The notes: generated by a model from the sequence alone, not told the origin. 64,000 bases of DNA from Xanthomonas arboricola (GCF_002940665.1 NZ_MIGY01000001.1:1-64000), one strand, 5' to 3'. Positions 1 to 9,889 are shown, counted from the stretch's first letter. Translations and numbers: made by a program.

Positions 1-175
1 AAGCGATCAGCATCGCAGTTGCTGGCTCACACGTTGGCCGATGATTGCTTCGTCGCGACTGGTATTTCAGCAGCCTGCTAGGTTCAGCCAGTCAGGTAGT
101 GCATTGCTCCAAGGCCTTGGTTTTCCAGGGCCTCTTTATCTGTTTGCGGGGGCAGAGTGGGCCTTGAAGAAGATA

Positions 176-1765
176 TCAACCACCCAAAATCATCCGCGCC
201 GCATTATGCCCAGGCGCCCCGGTCACCCCGCCGCCCGGATGCGTGCCGGACCCACACAGATACAGCCCGGCAATCGCGTCGCGATATGCGCCCTGCCCCA
301 GCATCGGGCGTGCGCTGAAAAGTTGATTGAGGCTGAGGGCGCCGTGGAAAATGTCGCCACCGATCAACCCGAAGATACGTTCCAGATCGAGCGGGCTGAG
401 GATCTGCCGGCCTAGCACCGAAGCCGCGAATCCGGGAGCGTAGCGCTCGACCGTCGCGATCATCAGATCGGCGAGCTCACGATGATCGTCCCAATGCCGG
501 CCATCCGGCAGCTGTGGTGCCACGTGCTGGCAAAACAGGCTGGCCACATATTGACCGGGCTGTGCCAGCGTGTCGTCCAGCGTGCTGGGAATCAGCAACT
601 CGACCACCGGTTCGCATGACCATCCCGAAGCGCGCGCGTCCTGCCCGGCACGATCCATGTAATCCAGGCTCGGCGCCAGGATGATGCCGGCAGTCAGATG
701 ATCGCCCGTGCCCGGCAAGGCGGTGAAATCCGGCAGCCGTGAGAGCGCGACATTCATGCGGAACGTGCCCGATCCGCAGCGGTAATGCGCCATGCGTTCT
801 CGTGTCGCCGCGCGGACAGCGTCCGGCTGCATCAAACGCTGATACAGCAGCTTCGGATTGACGTTGGCCACCACTGCACGCGCACGTAGCGTCTCTCCTT
901 GGACGGTGATGACACCGACCGCACGACCCTGCTCCACCAGCACGCGCTCCATCGCGCAGCCGGTGCGAATAGTCACGCCAGAGTCGCGCGCACTGGCGGC
1001 CATCGCCTGGGTGATCGCGCCCATGCCGCCGATGGCGTGTTCCCAGGCGCCTTTGACGCCATTGCTTTGCCCGAACACGTGATGCAGCAACACGTAGGCG
1101 GTGCCCGGCGTGTAGGGGCTGGCGTAATTGCCGACGATCCCGTCGAAGTCGAATAGCGCCTTGATCGGAGCTTTCGAACCAGCGATCCAGCTACTCGGCG
1201 GCCGAAATCGTGAACAGGTCGAGCAGCTCCTGCCGCAACGCGAGCGGTAGTCCCTGCAGCTACAGCCCCAGCTTGCCCGCGGCCATAGCTGCGGCAACGC
1301 GCGCAGCCATCCACCATCGCTGACACCCGGCGGTGGCTGCAATGCCAGCGCACGCAAGACATCGGCCAGTTGCTCCAGGCGCGCTTCATAGGCAGGCAAT
1401 GCAGCGGCATCGCGCGCGGAGAACTTGCCGACTTCCATAGCCGTGCGCCCCGCACCGGCCAGCAGGTACTCGCCAGTCGGCAATGGCAGAAAGTTGTTGA
1501 TGCGGCGCGCCACCACGCGCAGGCCATGTCGCTCCAGGTCAAGATCGGCGATGACCTTGGGTTGCAGCAACGACACCGTGTACGCCGCCACCGAGTTGCG
1601 AAACCCCGGATGGAATTCTTCGGTGACCGCTGCGCCGCCGACGACGTCGCGCGCTTCCAGCACCGCTACCAGCTTGCCGGCTTTGGCCAGGTAGGCGGCG
1701 CAGACCAGGCCATTATGGCCAGCGCCGATGATCAGGGCATCCAACGGTTCGGAGGCGGTAGGCAT
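176..1765 (-). pseudogene. Phytoene dehydrogenase-like FAD oxidoreductase, frameshifted
   Basis: The N-terminus has an FAD/NAD-binding Rossmann motif (ALIIGAGHNGLVCAAYLAKAG) and the C-terminus the conserved LYLCGSGTHPGGGVTGAPGHN of the phytoene desaturase/CrtI-like NAD(P)/FAD oxidoreductases. The reading frame is nominally open over about 529 codons, but between about 1170 and 1290 the encoded residues are nonsense (Cys/Arg/Ser-rich). Shifting one frame over this stretch restores a family-like sequence (AAGKLGL...LQGLPLALRQELLDLF) that contains two TAG stops. Compensating indels therefore flank a segment with two stops, so a functional product is unlikely unless these are sequencing errors. 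The start was taken at the ATG just before PTASEPLDALIIGAG; the open frame upstream has no family sequence. Confidence 0.75.
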
Positions 1766-2090
1766 GCGCTTGTATATAGCAGTGCTTGCATAGCCGGACC
1801 ATTGGGCTTTCGCGGCCATCAAGATGGCTGTCCGGCCACCGAAATCGACGGTCAGGCCGGGAGAGCAAGAACGGGATCCGAAGCCACAGCGCGCAGGACT
1901 CGCAAACATCGGATTGCCACTGCGCTTGGCGCCCTGCGCAGGACTGCCACGCACCCGGACACCGTGGGCCGTCCCACCTACACACGCCGCACCCATGACC
2001 TTCGACACCATGCCTATCGGCTGGGCAGGCGTAGAGTGCCGGCCACAGCCCCGGCGACGGGGCTTCCCACATCTGCTCCCGGAGCCCTTT

Positions 2091-4214
2091 GTGATTCGTA
2101 CACCTCATTTGTTGACCCTGTCCCTGGCCGTGGCCGCCGCGCTGAGCGGCTGCAAGAAATCCGAAGACGCCACGCCGGCCGCGCCCGCGGCCAATACCGC
2201 CGCAACCACTCCGGCGGCTTCCAAGGCGCTGACCCTGGACCAGAGCAAGCTGCCGGCCGTGAACCAGTTCACCGCCGCCGACCTGGATACCAACGGCAAC
2301 GCCTGCACGGATTTGAATGCGTACGCCAACGCCAAGTTCCTGGCCGCCAACCCGGTGCCGAGCGATCGCACCAGCTGGGGCGCGTTCGAGATGCTCGACG
2401 AGCGTTCCAATGCGATCCAGCAGCAACTGGTCGAACAGGCGGCGGCCGACACCGGCGCCACCGGCGTGGAAAAGATCGTCGGCGACCTCTGGTCCACCGG
2501 CATGGACGAGGCCAAGATCAATGCCCAGGGCATCGAGCCACTGAAGCCCGAACTGGCCGCGATCGACGCCATCAGCGACCAGACCAAGCTGGTCGACTAT
2601 CTGCGCAGCAGCGCGGCCAAAGGCAACAACGAGCTCTTCAGCTTCGGCGCCGAGGCGGACTTCAAGAAGTCCAGCCAGAACATCGCCTATGCCATGCAGG
2701 GCGGTCTGGGCCTGCCGGATCCGGAGTACTACACCAGCGCCGCCAACAAGGCCAAGCTGGAGGCCTACCAGGCGCACGTGGCCAAGGTGCTGGAACTGTC
2801 GGGCGTGACCGCGGCCGATGCCGCCGCGCAGGCCAAGCAGGTGGTCACGTTCGAAACCCGTCTGGCCAAGGTCTCCAAGACCAGCACCCAGATGTCACGC
2901 GATGCCTCGCTGGCCTACAACCCGATCTCGCCGGCCGATGCCGACAAGCTGACGCCCAACTGGTCGTGGACCGAGTTCTTCAAGTCGCAGGGCGTGACCA
3001 CGCCGGAGATGTTCTCGCTGGCGATCCCGGCCTTCCACCAGGAAGTGAGCAAGATGATCGCCGACACCGATCCGGCGAACTGGCGCGCCTACCTGCGCTT
3101 CCATACCGTCGATGGCGCCTCGCCGTTCCTCAGCCAGCCGTTCGTCGATGAGAACTTCGCGTTCTACAACCAGACCCTGCGCGGGCAGAAGCAGATCAAG
3201 CCGCGCTGGAAGCGTGTGCTGGCGACCATCAATGGCCAGACCGGCGAAGCGCTGGGCCAGATGTACGTCAAGGTCGCCTTCCCGGCCGATTCCAAGGCCA
3301 AGATGGAAACCCTGGTGACCAATCTGCGCACCGCGCTGAAGGCCCGCATCGAAAAGCTGGACTGGATGAGCCCGGAGACCAAGACCAAGGCGATCGCCAA
3401 GTGGGAAAGCTTCACGCCCAAGATCGGCTACCCGGAAAAGTGGCGCGAGTGGAACGGCTTGAGCACCAGCCGCGACAGCTACCTGGGCAACGTGATGGCC
3501 GCGTCCGAGTACAACTACAAATGGAACCTGTCCAAGATCGGCAAGCCGGTGGACAAGACCGAATGGGGCATGAGCCCGCAGACCGTCAACGCCTACTACA
3601 ACCCGTTGCAGAACGAGATCGTGTTCCCGGCCGCCATCCTGCAGCCGCCGTTCTTCGACCCGAATGCGCCGGAGGAAATGAACTACGGCGGCATCGGTGC
3701 GGTGATCGGGCATGAGATGACCCACGGCTACGACGACCAGGGCAGCCGCTTCGGTGCCGATGGCAACTTCATCGCCGATCCGGGTTGGTGGACGCAGAAG
3801 GATCTGGACGCGTTCAAGGCGCGCACCGGCAAGCTGGTCGCGCAGTTCGATGGCTATCGCACCCCGGCCGGCGACAAGGTCAAGGGCGACCTCACGCTGG
3901 GCGAGAACATCGCCGACCTGGGCGGCCTCAACACCGCCTATGACGCGATGAAGACCGCCACCGCCGGCAAGGACGACCCCAAGACCGACGGCATCACCCG
4001 TGACCAGCGCTTCTTCCTCAACTGGGCCACGGTGTGGCGCCGCAACTTCACTCCGGAAGAACTGGTGGTGCGCCTGAAGACCGACCCGCATGCACCGGCC
4101 AACTTCCGCGCCAGCGGTGCGCCGTCGAACATGCCGGCGTTTGCCGCAGCGTTCTCGTGCAAGGCTGGCGATGCGATGGTGCGTCAGGGCGATCAGCAGG
4201 TCGTGATCTGGTAA
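2091..4214 (+). CDS. M13 family zinc endopeptidase, lipoprotein
   Basis: A 707-residue neprilysin/PepO-type (M13) metallopeptidase, probably anchored in the envelope. The GTG start with a nearby GGAG gives a short signal peptide ending in a lipobox (AALSGC), followed by an Ala/Thr/Pro linker. The C-terminal catalytic domain has the substrate-binding NAYYNP motif, the zinc motif HEMTH (about residues 541-545) and the third zinc ligand in GENIADLGG. It ends in the usual CKAGDAM...VIW tail seen in bacterial members. Length fits the family. A paralogue follows on the same strand, but a strong terminator separates them. The physiological substrate is unknown. Confidence 0.93.
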   Translation: MIRTPHLLTLSLAVAAALSGCKKSEDATPAAPAANTAATTPAASKALTLDQSKLPAVNQFTAADLDTNGNACTDLNAYANAKFLAANPVPSDRTSWGAFEMLDERSNAIQQQLVEQAAADTGATGVEKIVGDLWSTGMDEAKINAQGIEPLKPELAAIDAISDQTKLVDYLRSSAAKGNNELFSFGAEADFKKSSQNIAYAMQGGLGLPDPEYYTSAANKAKLEAYQAHVAKVLELSGVTAADAAAQAKQVVTFETRLAKVSKTSTQMSRDASLAYNPISPADADKLTPNWSWTEFFKSQGVTTPEMFSLAIPAFHQEVSKMIADTDPANWRAYLRFHTVDGASPFLSQPFVDENFAFYNQTLRGQKQIKPRWKRVLATINGQTGEALGQMYVKVAFPADSKAKMETLVTNLRTALKARIEKLDWMSPETKTKAIAKWESFTPKIGYPEKWREWNGLSTSRDSYLGNVMAASEYNYKWNLSKIGKPVDKTEWGMSPQTVNAYYNPLQNEIVFPAAILQPPFFDPNAPEEMNYGGIGAVIGHEMTHGYDDQGSRFGADGNFIADPGWWTQKDLDAFKARTGKLVAQFDGYRTPAGDKVKGDLTLGENIADLGGLNTAYDAMKTATAGKDDPKTDGITRDQRFFLNWATVWRRNFTPEELVVRLKTDPHAPANFRASGAPSNMPAFAAAFSCKAGDAMVRQGDQQVVIW

Positions 4215-4238
4215 CTGCGTAATCGCGATCAATCACGC

Positions 4239-4274
4239 GGGCGGCGATCGAAAGATCGTCGCCCGTTTTTTTTT
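4239..4274 (+). terminator. Rho-independent terminator after first M13 gene
   Basis: An 11-bp perfect stem (GGGCGGCGATC / GATCGTCGCCC) with a GAAA tetraloop is followed by G and a run of nine T. It lies 24 bases after the stop codon of the M13 gene. Confidence 0.95.
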
Positions 4275-4584
4275 GTTTTCGATTTTTGCTGCGTGGCAGG
4301 TGAATTACGCTGGCCGGCGACAGTCGCTTCTTGCAGCCAATCGCTTCAAGCATTCAAACGTTGCCATCGCGGCACCGCACGCGTCTTGGCCTGCATCCAC
4401 ACTGCGCAGGTCACCGGCTGCAAGCGCTTCCAGCTCGATGGCACCACACGCTGGCGCGCACGCGCGGGCCTGATGCGTTCATGCAAGCGGCCGGCACCGG
4501 GAACCAACGGCGGCTCGCGCCCGCCTGCACGAGGCGCAGCCTTGCTAAACTCCGCCGACTTCAATCTGGCCACCTTTCTTCTCG

Positions 4585-6597
4585 ATGCCCACCATTCGTC
4601 CGCTTGCCCTCGCTCTTGGCTTCAGCCTGATCACGCTGCTGTCCGCCCCCGACGCCGACGCCGCTCGCAAGAAGAAGGCCGCCCCCAAGGCCCCGGCCGT
4701 ATCGGCGGCCTGCACCGACTTCTACGATTACGCCAATGCCGGCTGGCTCAAGGCCAACCCGGTGCCGCAGGCCGGTGCCGTCACCGCGCTGGGCCAGCTG
4801 TCCGAGCGCGCGCTGCAGCAGCAACGCGAGTTGCTGGATGCATCGATGAAAGCGCCGCAGGGCAATGTGCAGAAACTGCTTGGCGACTTCTGGGCCAGCG
4901 GCCTGGACGAAGCGTCGGTCGAAAAGGATGGCTCCAACCCCATCGCCCCCTTGCTGTCGCGCATCGACGCGATCAAGAAGGCCAAGGATGTGCCCGCTTC
5001 CATCGCAGCATTGCATCAGGTCGGCATTCCGGTCGGTTTCAATTTCGGCCCAGATGTGGACCTGAAGGCGCTCGATCGCCATATCGGCTATTTCATGCAG
5101 GGCGGCATGGGCCTGCCGGACCCGGCGTTCTACACCCGCACCGACGCCGACACCCAGGCGCTGATGGGCCGCTACCGCGCCTACGTCAAGCAGATCCTGG
5201 CGCTGACCGGCACCCCGGCCGACAAGCTCGACGCCGATGCCGCCTCGGTGCTGCAGATCGAGACCGCGCTGGCGCGCAGCGCGCAGTCGGTGCAGGGCAT
5301 CAACAACCCGTTCAACAACTACGCACCGATCGCCATCAAGGACCTGACAAAGCAGTACAAGAATCTGCGTCTGGCCGACTTCCTGGAAGCGCAGGGCGTC
5401 AAGGACGACCTGGTGTCGATGGCAGACCCGGCCATGTTCAAGCAGCTCGACAGCATGATCGTCAGCATCAAGCCGGAACAGTGGAAGGCCTATCTGCGCT
5501 GGCGCGTGGGCGATGCGATGGCGCCGTACCTGTCCAAGAGCTTCCACGATGCCGAATACCAGTTCCGCGGCCGTCTGCTGCGTGGCGATGCCCTGCCGCC
5601 GCAGCGCTGGCAGCAGGTGCTGGACGCGATCAATATCGCTGCCGGCCCGATGCTCGGCCGCGAATACGTGGCGCGCTACCTGAGCAGTGACACGCGCCGC
5701 CAGGCCGAGGCCATCGCCGACCAGGTACGCGACGCGCAGCTGGCCGCGCTGGAGCGTACCGGCTGGGGCAACGGTGAAGTGATCGCCGAAGCCAAGTCCA
5801 AGCTGTCGGCGATGAAGATCGAGGTCGGCGCGCCGCGTCGCGATCTGGATTACACCGTGCAGCCGATGGGCCGCGGCAGCTTCGGTGGCAACATGCTGAT
5901 CGCTTCGACCTGGCGTCACCGCGAGGAGATGAAGCGCATTGGCAAGGGCAACGCCGACCGCCGCTGGGACGTGCTGCCGCAGCAGCCGGCAGTGGCCTAC
6001 GACATCGCACAGAACCGCCTGATCATCACCGCTGCCGTGCTGCAGCCGCCGGTGCTCACTGCGGGCAGCACGCCGGCCGCGCAGTACGGCGCTTACGGCG
6101 CGCTGGTTGCCCACGAAATCACCCGTGCCATCGACGCCAAGGGCTCGCTGGTGGATGCCAAGGGCGAGTTGCGCAGCTGGTGGACGCCGGCCGAGAAGAC
6201 CAGCTGGACCCTGCTGGCCGGCAAGGTGGCCAGCCAGTTTGGTGCCTACGCCTACCCGGGCGTGCCCAACGTCAAGGTCAACGGTGCACAGACCGCCGAA
6301 GAAAACCTGGCCGACCTGGCCGGCATCGAACTGGCCTGGCAGGCCTTCAGCAAGGCACAGCCAGCGGCCACCGAGGCCGACAAGCAGGCATTCTTCACTG
6401 CCTGGGCCGGCTTGTGGGCCCAGCAGCTGTCGCCGAACGAAGCGGTGCAGCGCGCCAGCGCCGACATCCGGGCGCCGGGCCAGTGGCGCACCAACGGCCC
6501 GCTGTCCAACCTGCCGGAATTCGGTGCGGCGTTCAGCTGCAAGGCCGGCCAGCCGATGCAGCGCGTGGATGCCGAGCAGTTGAAGATCTGGCGCTGA
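4585..6597 (+). CDS. M13 family peptidase homologue with degenerate zinc site
   Basis: A 670-residue M13 family protein with an N-terminal signal peptide (cleavage probably after DADA) and the family fold throughout, including the terminal CKAGQPM...LKIW. It is a paralogue of the gene upstream. The zinc signature reads HEITR (residues about 510-514), so the second histidine ligand is replaced by arginine. The substrate-binding NAYYNPLQN of the paralogue is replaced by VAYDIAQN. The third ligand glutamate (EENLADLAG) remains. It is therefore probably not a classical zinc peptidase and may be a binding or regulatory pseudoenzyme. The 310 bases before it hold no recognisable gene. Confidence 0.9.
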   Translation: MPTIRPLALALGFSLITLLSAPDADAARKKKAAPKAPAVSAACTDFYDYANAGWLKANPVPQAGAVTALGQLSERALQQQRELLDASMKAPQGNVQKLLGDFWASGLDEASVEKDGSNPIAPLLSRIDAIKKAKDVPASIAALHQVGIPVGFNFGPDVDLKALDRHIGYFMQGGMGLPDPAFYTRTDADTQALMGRYRAYVKQILALTGTPADKLDADAASVLQIETALARSAQSVQGINNPFNNYAPIAIKDLTKQYKNLRLADFLEAQGVKDDLVSMADPAMFKQLDSMIVSIKPEQWKAYLRWRVGDAMAPYLSKSFHDAEYQFRGRLLRGDALPPQRWQQVLDAINIAAGPMLGREYVARYLSSDTRRQAEAIADQVRDAQLAALERTGWGNGEVIAEAKSKLSAMKIEVGAPRRDLDYTVQPMGRGSFGGNMLIASTWRHREEMKRIGKGNADRRWDVLPQQPAVAYDIAQNRLIITAAVLQPPVLTAGSTPAAQYGAYGALVAHEITRAIDAKGSLVDAKGELRSWWTPAEKTSWTLLAGKVASQFGAYAYPGVPNVKVNGAQTAEENLADLAGIELAWQAFSKAQPAATEADKQAFFTAWAGLWAQQLSPNEAVQRASADIRAPGQWRTNGPLSNLPEFGAAFSCKAGQPMQRVDAEQLKIWR

Positions 6598-6651
6598 TTC
6601 AAGCGCCAGGAAGTCACTGGCAATCGACATGCAGTGGCTGGAAATGAAAAA

Positions 6652-6678
6652 AGAGCGCGGACTCCGCGCTCTTTTTTT
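6652..6678 (+). terminator. Rho-independent terminator after second M13 gene
   Basis: A 9-bp perfect stem (AGAGCGCGG / CCGCGCTCT) with a 3-base loop is followed by a T run. It is preceded by A residues, so it could act on both strands. Confidence 0.9.
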
Positions 6679-6813
6679 GTGCCTGGCATTCCATCCATGA
6701 CAACGCACGCTTGGCAGGATCGGCACCGGCCGCGATGAAGACCTACCGGTAACGCCCATCGCGGCCAGGGCCGCTCCTACGGATCAGCGTGGATCTGCCA
6801 CGCCACGACTATC

Positions 6814-7512
6814 TCAACGCACCACGCGCAGCGGCGGCTTGCGCCCCTTGCCACCGCCCTTCTTGCCGCCACTGCCGCCAAACGGCGACTGCCCGCGCCA
6901 GTAACGGATCATCAGCCAGCCGAACAGCATGCCGCCCAGATGCGCGAAGTGGGCCACGCCCGGCTGCCAGCCGGTTGCACCCAGGAATAGTTCGATTGCA
7001 CCGAACACGATCACGAAGGTACGCGCCTTCATCGGGATCGGCGGAAACAGCAGCATCACCCGCTGATTGGGGAACAGCATGCCGTAGGCCAGCAACAAGC
7101 CGAACACCCCGCCCGACGCCCCCACCACCGGCGCCCCGCCCTGGGTGAACCAAGCCAGCAGCAGCTGGCACACGCCGGCGCCGGCCACGCACACCAGGTA
7201 ATAGGTCAGAAAGCGCTTCTGGCCCCAGGTCTGTTCCAGCGCCGCGCCGAACATGAAAAGCGCCAGCATGTTGAAGAACAGATGATTGAAGCCGCCATGC
7301 AGGAACGCGTAGGTCAGTAGCTGCCACGGCATGAAGCTGGCACCGGGCGAGAAGGCATCGAAGCCGTTGGAAATCGGCCACAACATCAACGACGACAGCG
7401 CCGCATCGGAGGGCAGCACGCCAGCGCCCAGATCGCCCAACGCCCACTGCAGCAGGAACAAGCCAATATTGGCGATCAACAACGCTTTGGTGACGGGCGG
7501 CAGTTGGGGCAT
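6814..7512 (-). CDS. Rhomboid family intramembrane serine protease
   Basis: A 232-residue polytopic inner-membrane protein. The catalytic serine motif GASGG and the partner histidine in HFAHLGG are present, as are the loop HGGFNHLFFNM and several hydrophobic segments, so it is probably active. It ends in a basic Gly/Lys tail (GKKGGGKGRKPP). The start was taken at MPQLPPVTKALL; an alternative ATG 30 bases upstream would add ten residues. An alkyltransferase-like gene lies 40 bases upstream on the same strand and is probably co-transcribed. The substrate is unknown. Confidence 0.92.
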   Translation of the reverse strand: MPQLPPVTKALLIANIGLFLLQWALGDLGAGVLPSDAALSSLMLWPISNGFDAFSPGASFMPWQLLTYAFLHGGFNHLFFNMLALFMFGAALEQTWGQKRFLTYYLVCVAGAGVCQLLLAWFTQGGAPVVGASGGVFGLLLAYGMLFPNQRVMLLFPPIPMKARTFVIVFGAIELFLGATGWQPGVAHFAHLGGMLFGWLMIRYWRGQSPFGGSGGKKGGGKGRKPPLRVVR

Positions 7513-7552
7513 GACGGCATCCTTCGGAATGCCAACCATCATAACGGCAGGC

Positions 7553-7960
7553 TTATGAAGGTCCCCACACGGCCGCGTCCAGACGCTGTGCGGCACTGGC
7601 ACGACGCACCCGGCCCTGCTCGACCGCCACGCCTTCGGCGCGCAGTCGCCGACATTGCTCACGGTAGCCGGACGAGCCTTCCGGCAACGCGATCCGGCCG
7701 TCGCTGCGCAGCACCCGGTGCCAGGGCAGCTGCGGATCGTCATTGCCGCTGAGCACGCGGGCCACCAGCCGCGCCCGCCCTGGCAGGCCGGCGCGCAGCG
7801 CGACGTCGCCATAACCGGCAACCTGCCCGGAAGGGATTGCGCGAATCGCGGCGAGAATGCGCAGTCGTGCCTGGTCGCCGCAGAGCGCCTCAGCGCTTGA
7901 TGCGGCATGCGCAGGCAGGTCGGCAGGTCGACGCGTCGTCGGGTTGCGGGGCTTGGACAT
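7553..7960 (-). CDS. Alkyltransferase-like (ATL) DNA-repair protein
   Basis: A 135-residue protein of the MGMT/Ogt DNA-binding domain family. Where O6-alkylguanine transferases have PCHR with the acceptor cysteine, this protein has PWHRV. That substitution defines the alkyltransferase-like proteins, which bind O6-alkylguanine and recruit nucleotide excision repair without removing the alkyl group. The helix-turn-helix region (IPSGQVAGYGDVA) is intact. A GTG one codon upstream could also serve as the start. It precedes the rhomboid gene with a 40-base gap. Confidence 0.9.
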   Translation of the reverse strand: MSKPRNPTTRRPADLPAHAASSAEALCGDQARLRILAAIRAIPSGQVAGYGDVALRAGLPGRARLVARVLSGNDDPQLPWHRVLRSDGRIALPEGSSGYREQCRRLRAEGVAVEQGRVRRASAAQRLDAAVWGPS

Positions 7961-7986
7961 CACGCAAGGATGCCAGTTACTGGATC

Positions 7987-8016
7987 AAAAACCCCTCTTC
8001 GCTCGGGCGAAAGGGG
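7987..8016 (-). terminator. Probable terminator for gor
   Basis: On the minus strand CCCCTTTCGC pairs with GCGAAGAGGGG (one bulge) around a CCGA loop and is followed by TTTTT. It lies about 135 bases past the glutathione reductase stop. Confidence 0.7.
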
Positions 8017-8150
8017 CACTGGCTGCGCGCCGTCGACGCGTTCGCCCCGAAGCACCCGCGCCGACTGCAGGTTGTCGAACTCCCGACCGATGTCGGTCCC
8101 TGCATCAAGCCAGGGACTGATGCCTCGCCCGCCCGGCCACAACTGGCACC

Positions 8151-9521
8151 TCAATGCATCAACACGATCTCTTCCGAGGAGGTCGGATGGATCGCCACGG
8201 TCTCGTCGAAGTCGCGCTTGGTCGCGCCCATCTTCACTGCCACCGCAAAGCCCTGCAGCATTTCGTCGGCGCTCTCGCCCAGCAGATGCACGCCGACCAC
8301 GCGCTCCTCTTCGCCCACGCACACCAGCTTGAACAGGCTGCGCTGCGGCGCGTCGGCCAGCGCGTGCAACATCGGGCGGAAGTTGCTGCGATAGATGCGT
8401 ACCGCGCTGCCATGCCGCGCGCGCGCCTGCTCCTCGGTCAGGCCGACCTGCCCGAGCGGCGGATGCGAGAACACCACGCTCGGCACGCCCTCGTAGTCCA
8501 CGCGCGCATCCGGTTGCTTGCCGAACAGGCGATCCATCAGCTTGCGTCCTGCCGTGATCGCCACCGGCGTCAGTCCGACCTTGCCGCCGACATCGCCGAT
8601 GGCATGGATGTTGGGCACGCTGGTGGTCTGGCCATCGTCCACCACCACCTCGCCTTTTTCGCCCAGGCGCACCCCGGCCTCTTCCAGACCCAGCCCCGCC
8701 GTATTGGCGCGTCGGCCGGTGGCGAAAAACACCTTGTCGAACACGTCGTTGCCCTGCTCGCTGGTGTGTGCGGGATGGCCATGCACATGCAACTTGGCGT
8801 CCGCATCGCGTTCCAGAGCGGTGGTCGAGAAACCGAAATGCAGGCGCACGCCCAGATGCCGCAGGTTGTCGGCCAGTTGCAGGGTCAGCTCGGCGTCGAA
8901 GCGCTCCAGCAGCCGCTCGCCCTGGACGAACAAATGCACGCGACTGCCCAGCGCCTGCAGCAAGCCGGCGATTTCCACCGCGATATAGCCGCCGCCGACG
9001 ATGGCCACCTGCTCGGGCGCATGACAGAGATTGAAGAAATCGTCGGACACTTCACCGTGTTCGGCACCCTGCACGTCGGGGCGCAACGGGTGCGCACCGG
9101 TTGCGATCACGATGTGCTCGGCGGTGACCGGCACGCCATCGCCGCCCATGATGGTATGGCGATCCTGCAGCACACCGCGCTGCGGGATCATCACCACGCC
9201 ATCTTCGTTGAGGCGACGCCGATAACTTGCGTGGATGTTGCCGATGTAGCCCTGCCGGTGCGTGACCAGTTCCTGCCATGCCAATGTCGGTCGCGGCACA
9301 TCGAAACCCAGCGCCCCGGCAAGCGCGATCTTGCCGGCCAGATCGGCCGCCAGCCACATCGCCTTCTTGGGTACACAGCCGAGATTGACGCAGGTGCCGC
9401 CCAACGCATTCGGTTCCATCATCGCCACGCGTGCGCCGTGCTTGGCCGCGCGAAAGGCCGCTGCCAATCCACCGGAGCCGCCTCCCAGTATCACCACGTC
9501 GTAGTCGTAACGGACACTCAT
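8151..9521 (-). CDS. gor: Glutathione-disulfide reductase
   Basis: A 456-residue class I pyridine nucleotide-disulfide oxidoreductase that reduces GSSG with NADPH in the cytoplasm. It shows the N-terminal FAD motif (GGGSGGLAAAFRAAKHG), the redox-active pair in GGTCVNLGCVPKK, the NADPH-binding GGGYIAVEIAG, the second FAD motif (AIGDV) and the C-terminal active-site HPTSSEE with its His-Glu pair. Length fits the family. The start overlaps the stop of an upstream oxidoreductase remnant by ATGA, so the gene was probably once translationally coupled to it. Confidence 0.95.
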   Translation of the reverse strand: MSVRYDYDVVILGGGSGGLAAAFRAAKHGARVAMMEPNALGGTCVNLGCVPKKAMWLAADLAGKIALAGALGFDVPRPTLAWQELVTHRQGYIGNIHASYRRRLNEDGVVMIPQRGVLQDRHTIMGGDGVPVTAEHIVIATGAHPLRPDVQGAEHGEVSDDFFNLCHAPEQVAIVGGGYIAVEIAGLLQALGSRVHLFVQGERLLERFDAELTLQLADNLRHLGVRLHFGFSTTALERDADAKLHVHGHPAHTSEQGNDVFDKVFFATGRRANTAGLGLEEAGVRLGEKGEVVVDDGQTTSVPNIHAIGDVGGKVGLTPVAITAGRKLMDRLFGKQPDARVDYEGVPSVVFSHPPLGQVGLTEEQARARHGSAVRIYRSNFRPMLHALADAPQRSLFKLVCVGEEERVVGVHLLGESADEMLQGFAVAVKMGATKRDFDETVAIHPTSSEEIVLMH

Positions 9522-9849
9522 GCGAATTGCTCCGCCCGGTAAGGATGCAGGTCCAGCGCAGGTGCGCGGCCCGTGATCAGGTCGGCCATCAGTTGTTCGC
9601 TTGTGGTGCTCATGCTGATGGCGAGCATGCCATGTCCGGCTGCGAGCCAGACGTGAGGACGGCCCTGCCCGCGGCCAGCACCGGCACCTTGTCCCAGTTC
9701 GTCGGCCGCCATCCATCCCAGCGCTCGATCACGGCAGGAGCAGCCGGCGCATGCAGATGGTCGGCCGCGCGCTCCAGTGTGAGCGAACAGCCCTTGCCGG
9801 CTTGCACCGGCAAACACCCCCCGGCGGCGGCGCCTGTAGTGGCGACCAC
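9518..9849 (-). pseudogene. Remnant of a DadA-like FAD-dependent oxidoreductase
   Basis: Only the C-terminal third of a D-amino-acid-dehydrogenase-like protein is recognisable, split over two frames. One frame carries LPVQAGKGCSLTLERAADHL and ERWDGWRPTNWDKVPVLAAG. The other carries PHVWLAAGHGMLAISMSTTS and LITGRAPALDLHPYRAEQFA. The frame changes near 9640-9680. No N-terminal FAD-binding domain is present, because the DUF418 gene ends only about 40 bases upstream. This is a 5'-truncated and frameshifted remnant whose stop overlaps the gor start. Confidence 0.75.
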
Positions 9850-9889
9850 GGACCGGTGCGATGACCGCCACCGGGCACTCGTGCGCGCA

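Noticed and set aside
4561-6759. 732-codon open frame antisense to the second M13 gene
   Set aside because: The product is repetitive His/Gln/Leu/Arg-rich antisense sequence with no domain, while the plus strand encodes a clear M13 protein with signal peptide.
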